This document shows, piece by piece, positions 1 to 5,957 of a stretch of 37,986 nt of DNA (its first letter is position 1; every line of letters starts with the position of its first letter). A model generated the notes under the pieces. The model saw only the letters and a list, made by a program, of their open reading frames with translations. It had not been told where the DNA came from and ran no database searches. The position numbers and the translations under genes are program-made. This DNA is from Candidatus Nanopelagicales bacterium (GTDB lineage: Bacteria; Actinomycetota; Actinomycetes; S36-B12). The stretch is taken from NCBI GenBank assembly GCA_028825115.1, contig JAPKAV010000009.1, positions 1 to 37,986 on the forward strand, read 5' to 3'.

Positions 1-2
1 TT

Positions 3-182
3 GCGGATGGCCGAGCCATGGCTCTAAAAATTGAGGGCGGATCGGAGCAGGGGCGAAATGCCACAATGGCTGGATTGCTCATGTACATGGGTGTTCCAGA
101 GTCGGTTGTTCACATCTACTCCGCTCAGCCGGTTCTTGGCGGCGGCAAAATAGTGGGAAGCGTTCACCCCACACTTATCTGA
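3..182 (+). CDS. C-terminal end of an L-asparaginase II (PF06089-type), cut by the window edge
   Basis: An open frame runs in from the left edge and ends at the TGA at 180-182, giving 59 residues. Visible pieces are a RAMALKIEGGSEQGRN stretch, then MAGLLMYMGV, then PVLGGGKIVGSV just before the stop. From memory this resembles the C-terminus of the actinobacterial/rhizobial asparaginase family PF06089, where a G-ALK-EDG-RAR-P motif is followed by a small helix and a G-G-PVG ending. That family hydrolyses L-asparagine to aspartate and ammonia and is unrelated to E. coli AnsA/AnsB. Only the tail is present, so no catalytic residue can be checked. The first base of its codon phase is position 3. 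It is probably the last gene of the preceding unit and unrelated to the catabolic genes downstream. Confidence 0.5.
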   Translation, partial: ADGRAMALKIEGGSEQGRNATMAGLLMYMGVPESVVHIYSAQPVLGGGKIVGSVHPTLI

Positions 183-240
183 GCCGACCCACCCGAGCCG
201 ACCCACCCGAGCCGACCCACCCGAGCCGACCCACCCGAGC
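181..240. repeat. 14-bp tandem repeat, four copies plus a partial fifth
   Basis: Unit GAGCCGACCCACCC at 181-194, 195-208, 209-222 and 223-236, followed by GAGC at 237-240. The four copies are identical. The array starts inside the TGA stop codon of the upstream frame (the GA of TGA is the start of copy 1) and is not coding in any convincing frame. A related sequence, GAGCCGAC, recurs at 1007-1014 just after the next two genes. Identical copies suggest recent slippage expansion; no function can be read from it. Confidence 0.9.
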
Positions 241-274
241 TCACTCAAGCACACAATTGGCCTTGCCCCCACCC

Positions 275-328
275 CGCTAGCGGATGCAAGCGCTAGCGTT
301 TGCATTTGCAAGCACTTAGGTGCATACT
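275..328 (+). promoter_or_regulatory. Palindrome-rich promoter/operator of the XRE gene
   Basis: Two perfect 8-bp palindromes CGCTAGCG lie at 275-282 and 291-298, 16 bp apart. The second is the core of a 22-bp near-perfect palindrome at 284-305 (arms ATGCAA and TTGCAT, one mismatched pair at 290/299). A possible promoter is TTGCAT (300-305), 17 bp, CATACT (323-328), so the -35 overlaps the right arm of the palindrome. Transcription would then begin at or next to the A of the ATG at 335, suggesting a leaderless mRNA, which is common in Actinobacteria. The likely binder is the XRE protein itself (autorepression, inference). The palindrome is plainly visible; the promoter call is weaker because the -10 is a poor match. 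Confidence 0.55.
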
Positions 329-334
329 GAGGTT

Positions 335-721
335 ATGGCCGGAATAGATGTCAGTGGACTCGGATCTTTTATCCGAGATCAACGCGATCAAGCGCAAATG
401 TCGCTTCGCCAGCTAGCAAAAGCTGCCGAAGTCTCCAACCCGTATCTGAGCCAAGTGGAACGCGGATTGCGCAAGCCCAGTGCTGAGATTCTCAATCGAA
501 TTGCCCAAGGTCTCCGCATTTCCGCGGAAACGCTATACGTACAAGCCGGAATCCTCAGCGATCGTTCAGGCGAGGAAATCGTTACCACAGCGATTGCTTC
601 AGACCGAACTCTCACCGAGCGTCAGCGAACCACGCTGCTGCAGATTTATGCCGCCTTCCAAGCAGAAAACGGCGCTAGCTCGCAGTCCAACACGCAAACC
701 AAACCCCAAGAAAACGAATAA
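335..721 (+). CDS. XRE-family helix-turn-helix transcriptional regulator
   Basis: 128 residues from ATG 335. An upstream in-frame GTG at 320 is possible but would lie within the predicted promoter. The first ~60 residues form a Cro/C1-type HTH: LGSFIRDQRDQAQMSLRQLA, then the recognition helix region around NPYLSQVERGLRKPS, then a third helix ending in LYVQAGIL. A helical segment (TLTERQRTTLLQIYAAF) and a polar, disordered tail rich in Gln, Asn and Ser follow. It is a DNA-binding cytoplasmic regulator, probably of its own promoter, where a 22-bp palindrome lies immediately upstream. Only 19 bp separate it from the next small gene. The pairing resembles Rv0474 and hbhA of mycobacteria, but this rests on gene order and domain type, not on an alignment. 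Confidence 0.85.
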   Translation: MAGIDVSGLGSFIRDQRDQAQMSLRQLAKAAEVSNPYLSQVERGLRKPSAEILNRIAQGLRISAETLYVQAGILSDRSGEEIVTTAIASDRTLTERQRTTLLQIYAAFQAENGASSQSNTQTKPQENE

Positions 722-740
722 GAAAATGAAAGAGGATCCA

Positions 741-1007
741 ATGTCTGAAGAAATGAACACATCAAGGAAATTCAACTTCTTTGGGGTCGATCTGCTAAAG
801 ATCGACCTACCAAAGATCAACCTGCCGAAAGTTGACGTGCCCACTTTAAACATGCCCGCTGTACACATGGATGGCGTGAATACTGCGATTGATGCAGTAA
901 AAAGTGCTGCAAAAGACGGCTACACCACGGCCACAGAAGCTGCTACCAAAGTTCGCAACGGTGCCGGTCACACGGTCACTCTGGTACGCGAAGCAATTGG
1001 TGTTTAG
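741..1007 (+). CDS. Small helical protein of unknown function downstream of the XRE regulator
   Basis: 88 residues from ATG 741, preceded by an AGAGGA ribosome-binding site at 731-736. The N-terminal half has a periodic pattern (KIDLPK, INLPK, VDVP, LNMP) in which an aliphatic/Asp-Asn/aliphatic-Pro motif recurs about every five to six residues. The C-terminal half (from about residue 45) is Ala/Lys/Thr-rich and predicted helical (AIDAVKSAAKDGYTTATEAATKV). There is no signal peptide, no Cys and no clear membrane span. The position directly after an XRE gene matches hbhA in mycobacteria, and the Lys/Ala-rich helical half is loosely reminiscent of it, but the protein is much shorter and lacks the KKAAPAK-type tail. 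I do not recognise the family. Confidence 0.7.
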   Translation: MSEEMNTSRKFNFFGVDLLKIDLPKINLPKVDVPTLNMPAVHMDGVNTAIDAVKSAAKDGYTTATEAATKVRNGAGHTVTLVREAIGV

Positions 1008-1283
1008 AGCCGACTTCGGCTGGGTGGGGCGCTACTGCAAAGAGCGGCTCTGAACGGACTTGCAGACACGCCGGCGCGAGAAGAAAACTTTAGAGGGTAG
1101 AAGGTTATGGTTCTCCACCACCGCCGAACTTTGTCATCTCGGTTGGAACCTTCACGTTTCTGATCAGTAGTGCAGGTTATCTTGGACTGTATGCGAAAGA
1201 TTCACGGTCATTAGCCAGACAGCAAGTCAAAAGAATGTCTAATATTGGAATGTGCCCCGAAAAATATCGGATAACGAGTAGTC
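1008..1283. other. Intergenic gap with a weak hairpin and a possible 18-codon leader ORF
   Basis: This 276-base gap separates the XRE unit from the catabolic genes. Directly after the stop codon, AGCCGA/TCGGCT (1008-1013/1016-1021) can pair but leaves almost no loop and no U-run follows, so it is a poor intrinsic terminator. A tiny frame at 1107-1163 (ATG to TGA, 18 codons: MVLHHRRTLSSRLEPSRF) has GAGG and AAGG stretches upstream; it could be a leader peptide, but nothing proves it. The region upstream of 1284 is AT-rich (around 1238-1275) and probably holds the promoter of the following operon, but no convincing -35/-10 pair stands out. Confidence 0.4.
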
Positions 1284-2024
1284 ATGTCTACTCTGGCTGG
1301 GAAAACTGCATTGGTCACAGGGGCGCAGGGTGGCCTCGGCGCCGCAATCGCGGATGAACTGCACGCTAACGGTGCGCGGGTGTTTGGCACGTCGCGTAAT
1401 CGGGACGATGCAGAACTCATAGCTTCAAAATATGGAACTGCCCCAGTCGTACTGGATGTCTGCGATACCTGGTCCCTGAAAAGTGGTGTGAAATCTTTGT
1501 GGGACACGGAGGGGCCTATTCACCTTCTGTGCAACAACGCAGGCATTAATGCGCCGCAGGCTGCCTTGGATGTAGATGAAGACTCGTGGCAGCGTGTTAT
1601 GGACACAAACGTGAATGGGACTTTTTTTGTCACACAAGCGCTTGCCCGTTATTGGGTCGCTGAAGGTATTCGCGGAAGCGTCGTCAATATTGGCAGTCAG
1701 GCAGGCACCGTGGCTATTGAGGAGCGGGTTGCGTACGGAGCCAGTAAGGCGGCCGTCGCGCACATGACTCGTGTCTTGGCGCTCGAATGGGGTCAGTACG
1801 GCATTCGAGTGAATGCCGTCGCCCCCACATTCATCTGGACGGACTTGACCGCCGCTACCTTAAGTCGCCCAGGAATGGAAGAGCAATTGACATCGCGCAT
1901 CCCCTTAGGAAGGTTGGGGCTACCGACCGACGTCGCACCTGCTGTGGCTTTTTTAATGAGTGAGCACGCTGGCATGATTACCGGGCATGTATTAGCAATC
2001 GATGGCGGATACACAATTCATTAA
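1284..2024 (+). CDS. Short-chain dehydrogenase/reductase (SDR)
   Basis: 246 residues, the normal size of a classical SDR. The cofactor motif TGAQGGLG is at 12-19, NNAG at 84-87, and the catalytic set is Ser138, Tyr151 and Lys155 (YGASK). The residues after beta-2 are TSRNR (36-40); a Ser-Arg at this place usually means NADP(H) preference. The C-terminal part has the usual substrate loop (PTFIWTDLT) and ends in an IDGGYT motif. It would oxidise or reduce a secondary alcohol/ketone or a hemiacetal in the cytoplasm. It leads the forward operon and lies 15 bp before a 3-hydroxyacyl-CoA-dehydrogenase-type gene. The substrate cannot be read from sequence; pyridoxal 4-dehydrogenase, gluconate 5-dehydrogenase and many others are SDRs of this size. 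Confidence 0.9.
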   Translation: MSTLAGKTALVTGAQGGLGAAIADELHANGARVFGTSRNRDDAELIASKYGTAPVVLDVCDTWSLKSGVKSLWDTEGPIHLLCNNAGINAPQAALDVDEDSWQRVMDTNVNGTFFVTQALARYWVAEGIRGSVVNIGSQAGTVAIEERVAYGASKAAVAHMTRVLALEWGQYGIRVNAVAPTFIWTDLTAATLSRPGMEEQLTSRIPLGRLGLPTDVAPAVAFLMSEHAGMITGHVLAIDGGYTIH

Positions 2025-2039
2025 GGGAAGGGTATTAGG

Positions 2040-3011
2040 TTGAACGTGCACGAAAGGCCAATTAAAAAGATAGTAATCGTTGGCAGTGGTTACATGGGAG
2101 GAGGAATGGCTCAGTGCTTCATCCTGGCCGGCTACGAATGCGCGATCGCCGATATCGACAAGGAAACAGCTCACGCAGCTAAAGTGCGTTTAGTCCACGA
2201 AGCAAGGGCATATGAGCGAGATGGGCTTTTTGAGTCGGGAAGCGCTGATGTTATCGAGCAGCGACTTGTTCCCGCCGATTCAATCGAGGATGCCGTGGGC
2301 GATGCGGACTACATTGCCGAAGTTGTGTCAGAGAATTTGGCAGCCAAGGAACAGGTGTTTGGTCGAATTTCAGCAGCAGCACGGGTAGATACCGTCATCA
2401 CATCAAACACTTCGGCGATTCCCATTAGTGTTCTCGCTGAGTTTGTTGTGAATCCCGAGCGTTTTCTGGGTGCACACTGGATGAACCCGGCCCCGTTCGT
2501 GCCATGCGTGGAAGTTATTCCCATAGAACAAACATCGGAATCGGTTACCGCTGGTGTCGAGCATCTGCTCCAGAGTCTTGGCAAGGTCACTACCCTAGTA
2601 TCTGACGTTGCAGGTTTTGTTGCGAACCGGCTTCAATTTGCTCTCTTCCAGGAATCCATGCGCATGGTTGACGAGGGATCGGCGACGCCTGAATTAATCG
2701 ATGAAGTTGTGAGAAATTCGTTCGGATTCAGATTGCCTTTCTTCGGTCCCTTTGCGGGTGCCGATATGGCGGGTCTCGACGTCTACGTTGGAGCTTATGA
2801 AAGTTTAAGCAAGGCATATGGAGAAAGATATGCGGTTCCTGCGTCTTTGGTTGAGCGGGTTGAGAGTGGAAATCTTGGGCTGAAGTCAGGTGGCGGATTT
2901 ACGGGCATGGACACGTTGCAACGAGAAGAAATTGCTCGTTATCGAAACCGGGCTTACGCGGCTTTAGCCAAGTTGCGTGAAGAAATCGGCCCACCACCGG
3001 GTCGAGATTAA
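2040..3011 (+). CDS. 3-hydroxyacyl-CoA dehydrogenase family oxidoreductase (HWMNP subgroup)
   Basis: 323 residues from TTG 2040; a GTG three codons in (2046) is an alternative. The N-terminal Rossmann motif GSGYMG is at 15-20 and is followed by an acidic residue after beta-2 (Asp38), typical of NAD use. The catalytic His146 lies in GAHWMNPAPF and pairs with Glu158. Classical fatty-acid enzymes read HFFNP here; HW-NP variants are found in enzymes acting on non-CoA or short hydroxy acids, such as the L-gulonate/lambda-crystallin and vitamin B6 pathway branches (from memory). The C-terminal helical domain is complete (GFVANRLQ, then GLKSGGGF). It is part of the forward operon between the SDR and the rhodanese. 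It is probably a hydroxy-acid or aldehyde dehydrogenase step, substrate unknown. Confidence 0.85.
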   Translation: MNVHERPIKKIVIVGSGYMGGGMAQCFILAGYECAIADIDKETAHAAKVRLVHEARAYERDGLFESGSADVIEQRLVPADSIEDAVGDADYIAEVVSENLAAKEQVFGRISAAARVDTVITSNTSAIPISVLAEFVVNPERFLGAHWMNPAPFVPCVEVIPIEQTSESVTAGVEHLLQSLGKVTTLVSDVAGFVANRLQFALFQESMRMVDEGSATPELIDEVVRNSFGFRLPFFGPFAGADMAGLDVYVGAYESLSKAYGERYAVPASLVERVESGNLGLKSGGGFTGMDTLQREEIARYRNRAYAALAKLREEIGPPPGRD

Positions 3012-3065
3012 GGTTGTGTTGAGTGAACAACGTGAAGTGGAAAAACCGATCGAGGAGAAGAACAC

Positions 3066-3977
3066 ATGACTAGCCACCAAGATTCCCACCAAGGTGCGTC
3101 GTATCGAACTTTGATCTCCGCTGAAGATCTTCACTCGATAATCCATCGACGAGGGCTTGTGATTTTAGATGCAAGATTTGACATCGACTCCGAAGACCAA
3201 GCGCTGGTTAACTTTGGTCAGGGACATCTTCCGGGCGCCCGGCAGGCTGATGTCGCGGTGCACATGGCAGGTGCAATTATCCCTGGCGTGACAGGACGGC
3301 GACCATTGCCGGGGAAGTCGACATTTGCGCAAACCATTCGCGACTGGGGCATCGACGAATTATCGCAGGTTGTTATTTATGATGACATGAATGGAATCAT
3401 GGCGGCTTCGCGTTTGTGGACCATGCTCAGATGGGCGGGGTTGGAGTCGGTCGCGTTGCTCGATGGTGGATATCAAGCGTGGGTGGCGGCAGGATTCCCG
3501 CTGGACGCGGAGACGTCGGAGGTTGCTCGCACGGCCTACGATCCAAATTTTCTCGATCATGTTTATATTCACCTCCCGGAGATTCAAAAGATGAGCGAGA
3601 GTGGGGAACTCCTCATTTTTGATTCTCGCTCGCTGAGTGACGGAGTCCCCTCGCACGATGCGATCAAGGGTCACATTCCCGGGTCTCAGGCGGCAGACAG
3701 AGCATTAAATAGTGCACCAGACGGCATGAGTTGGCGGTCCAGTGAAGAATTGCGAGATCACTTTCGAGCGCTCATTGGTGAGAGAAATCCGAGTGACGTG
3801 GTGTTTTACTGCGGATCGGGTATTACCGCCGCTCAAAATGTGCTCGGAATGGCGCACGCGGGACTTGATGGGGCCCGAATGTATGTAGGTTCGTGGAGCG
3901 AATGGATCACTGATACGAGCAGAGCTATTGACGATTCTTGGGAAATTGGAGAGTCTGGCCCTGTGGCTGAAGTGTAA
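3066..3977 (+). CDS. Tandem-rhodanese sulfurtransferase
   Basis: 303 residues with two rhodanese-like domains, like SseA/TST. The N-terminal inactive domain has the LDAR...GHLPGA pattern (about 35-60) and DGGYQAW near its end. The C-terminal domain has FDSRS, GHIPGS and the active-site loop beginning with Cys249 in YCGSGITA. A six-residue loop of the CGSGIT type is usual for thiosulfate/3-mercaptopyruvate sulfurtransferases. A clear GAGGAG ribosome-binding site precedes ATG 3066. The enzyme moves sulfane sulfur from a donor to a thiophilic acceptor in the cytoplasm. Its presence inside a catabolic operon suggests that a sulfur-containing intermediate or cyanide/thiol detoxification is involved, or it may be an accessory of unrelated sulfur metabolism. 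Confidence 0.9.
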   Translation: MTSHQDSHQGASYRTLISAEDLHSIIHRRGLVILDARFDIDSEDQALVNFGQGHLPGARQADVAVHMAGAIIPGVTGRRPLPGKSTFAQTIRDWGIDELSQVVIYDDMNGIMAASRLWTMLRWAGLESVALLDGGYQAWVAAGFPLDAETSEVARTAYDPNFLDHVYIHLPEIQKMSESGELLIFDSRSLSDGVPSHDAIKGHIPGSQAADRALNSAPDGMSWRSSEELRDHFRALIGERNPSDVVFYCGSGITAAQNVLGMAHAGLDGARMYVGSWSEWITDTSRAIDDSWEIGESGPVAEV

Positions 3978-4006
3978 AAAGTTAATCAATATCTAAGGAG
4001 AAGTTA

Positions 4007-4879
4007 ATGGTAAACACCGTTGTCAAAAAAGTTTATGTTCTCGACGGGGGTGAACTAGAACTTGATGCAAGCGTCATGGTTTCTGGGGATCGTCCTGGGC
4101 AAAGAATCCGAATTCCGGTTCAGTATTTCTTGCTCGAGACAACACGAGGATTTGTCCTCATTGACACGGGCAACGACCCTGATGTCATTGATGACCCCGA
4201 AGGAACTTGGGGGATCCCGCTCGCTAGCGCTGCGACCCCGATCATGGAGAAACGCAATCACCCCCTAGAGCAAATCAAGCTTCTCGGACTGAACGCTTCT
4301 GACATCAAAATGGTGGTCTACACGCACCTACACCATGATCATTGTGGCGGAGCACGATTTTTTCCAGAGGCTCTGCATGTTGTTCAAAAGGCTGAATACC
4401 GTTGGGTATCGGCTCCAGATGGTTTTTCCACGTTCCCCTATCAGAAGAGCGACTATGACCACCCGAATTTTAACTGGAACCTGGCCGAGGGGGATTGGTG
4501 CATCCTTCCTGGGGTTCATTTGATCTCAACGCCCGGTCATACGCCCGGCCACCAGTCTATTGCCTTGTGGGATGTTCCCGACGTGGGATCGGTGATTCTC
4601 GCTGGAGATGCGGTGAATTGCCAGAACAACGTCGCATGGGACACTCCTGGTGGGATCACGAGTGACGCGACCTCCGCTGCCATGTCAATGCATCGCTTGA
4701 CTGCCCTGGCAAATGTTATGGACGCAAATATGTTAGTGAGTCACGACATGGGGTTTTTTGAAATGTTGCCGAAAGCTCCCGACGCCCTCACTCGGTTCAG
4801 TGCTGAGCAGAAAGCCTTTTGGAAGCATGGCGTTCAGACTGTTTACCGGGGAATTTCTGACCCCGCAAACCTTATTTAG
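4007..4879 (+). CDS. AHL-lactonase-type metallo-beta-lactamase-fold hydrolase
   Basis: 290 residues with all hallmarks of the dinuclear zinc MBL fold: His107, His109, Asp111 and His112 in THLHHDHCGG, a later STPGHTPGH with the third metal His, LAGDAV with the bridging Asp, and SHD near the C-terminus. The layout fits the AttM/AiiA lactonase group, which opens gamma-lactones, and also includes 4-pyridoxolactonase of vitamin B6 breakdown. It has a strong AAGGAG site before ATG 4007. The surrounding dehydrogenases suggest it opens a lactone made by the upstream SDR rather than serving quorum quenching (inference). Other members hydrolyse thioesters, so a thioesterase role cannot be excluded. Confidence 0.85.
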   Translation: MVNTVVKKVYVLDGGELELDASVMVSGDRPGQRIRIPVQYFLLETTRGFVLIDTGNDPDVIDDPEGTWGIPLASAATPIMEKRNHPLEQIKLLGLNASDIKMVVYTHLHHDHCGGARFFPEALHVVQKAEYRWVSAPDGFSTFPYQKSDYDHPNFNWNLAEGDWCILPGVHLISTPGHTPGHQSIALWDVPDVGSVILAGDAVNCQNNVAWDTPGGITSDATSAAMSMHRLTALANVMDANMLVSHDMGFFEMLPKAPDALTRFSAEQKAFWKHGVQTVYRGISDPANLI

Positions 4880-4888
4880 GACTGTTTT

Positions 4889-5908
4889 ATGCCCAAGCGG
4901 ATCCTGATAATCGGGGGTGGAGCCATCGGTGGCGTCACGGCTGCTCGCTTAGCGAGAAGTGGCCATGACGTCACTGTTCTTGACGCCGACCGCGAACACG
5001 TCAAACGAATGCGCGACCCGGGCTTGGAAGTTGATCTTGTGGGTGAAGGGCACATCGTGCCTCTCATGGCCGTGAGTGATGTAAGTGAATTGAGCGGAAC
5101 TTATGAGTTTGGCCTAGTTACACTAAAAGCTCCGCATATTCGCGCCGCACTTACCCCGCTCGTCGAAATGCAATGTGTCGATCTCTTCGTTTCATTGGGA
5201 AACGGGCTGGTTCAAAATCGTATTCAAGAAGTTATTGGGTCGGACCGCTTGCTCGTGGGAACGGTTTCTTGGGGTGCAACAAACTTGGGGCCAGGCCATG
5301 TGGCTCAGACAACGATCGCGCCATTCGCTTTAGGAGAGCTCAACGGAGCGATGTCTGAGCGTCTCGAATCTTTAGGTCGGGTGCTCTCCGACGTAGCTGA
5401 AGTTCATTTCACTGACAATATCCAAGGTCAAGTTTGGTCGAAGTTGCTACTGAACAGCTCTTTCTCTGGGCTAGGGGTCGTTACTGGGTTGGTATATGGA
5501 GACGTGATCGCTCAGCCGCATGGCATAGACGTGGCGATAGCTCTGTGGACCGAAGGTTACCGGGTCGCGGTGGCCATGAATATGAATCTTGATGTTGTCG
5601 CCGGGATCAAGCCGCGCGATATTGCAGTGCTCGATCCCAAGGACCGACCCCGATCGATGGAGTCGATTAAAGTGCTTATGTCAACACTGGGACCAACTAA
5701 GGCGTCCATGTTGCAAGATATTGAAAAAAACTCGGTCACGGAGGTTGACGTCATCAACGGTGGTGTCTCCGCCGAAGGCAGAAAGGTCGGTATCCCAACT
5801 CCGCTCAATGATGCGGTTGCGGCCATTGTTCACCGGTACGAAGAGTCTCACGGGCGGCCTCACCCCGATCAGTTATTGGGCCTTGCCAGTATGTCTGAGT
5901 CCGAATGA
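4889..5908 (+). CDS. Ketopantoate reductase family (PanE/ApbA) oxidoreductase
   Basis: 339 residues. The N-terminal Rossmann motif GGGAIGG is at 9-15. SLGNGL, the lysine in QVWSKLLLNS and the C-terminal SMLQDIEKNSVTEVD...NGGV block are the conserved PanE positions (catalytic Lys, Asn-Ser, and the usual SMLQD-TEID-NG signature). The family reduces 2-keto acids to 2-hydroxy acids with NADPH; true pantothenate enzymes are about 290-310 residues. The extra length and the catabolic operon context point to a paralogue acting on another 2-oxo or 3-oxo acid, not to pantothenate synthesis. It starts 9 bp after the lactonase gene and precedes the acetoacetyl-CoA synthetase. Confidence 0.85.
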   Translation: MPKRILIIGGGAIGGVTAARLARSGHDVTVLDADREHVKRMRDPGLEVDLVGEGHIVPLMAVSDVSELSGTYEFGLVTLKAPHIRAALTPLVEMQCVDLFVSLGNGLVQNRIQEVIGSDRLLVGTVSWGATNLGPGHVAQTTIAPFALGELNGAMSERLESLGRVLSDVAEVHFTDNIQGQVWSKLLLNSSFSGLGVVTGLVYGDVIAQPHGIDVAIALWTEGYRVAVAMNMNLDVVAGIKPRDIAVLDPKDRPRSMESIKVLMSTLGPTKASMLQDIEKNSVTEVDVINGGVSAEGRKVGIPTPLNDAVAAIVHRYEESHGRPHPDQLLGLASMSESE

Positions 5909-5957
5909 CCCGTAAAGGGAATTCAATCAATTTTTCCATGAGTAAAGAGCTTGTAAA

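Noticed and set aside
181-240. CRISPR-like array
   Set aside because: The units are directly adjacent with no spacers, and no cas gene is present; it is a simple tandem repeat.
24-311. Minus-strand 95-residue open frame over the tandem repeat
   Set aside because: Its middle part is the translated 14-bp repeat and it opposes the asparaginase tail; no coding evidence.
480-740. Longer reading of the 88-residue protein starting inside the XRE gene
   Set aside because: The upstream part is the XRE gene read in another frame; ATG 741 has its own AGAGGA site.
1008-1021. Intrinsic terminator after the 88-residue gene
   Set aside because: The hairpin leaves almost no loop and lacks a U-run; kept only as a weak element in the gap description.
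4007-4879. Quorum-quenching AHL lactonase as the physiological role
   Set aside because: The fold matches, but the operon context is catabolic and the family opens many lactones; no signalling gene is nearby.
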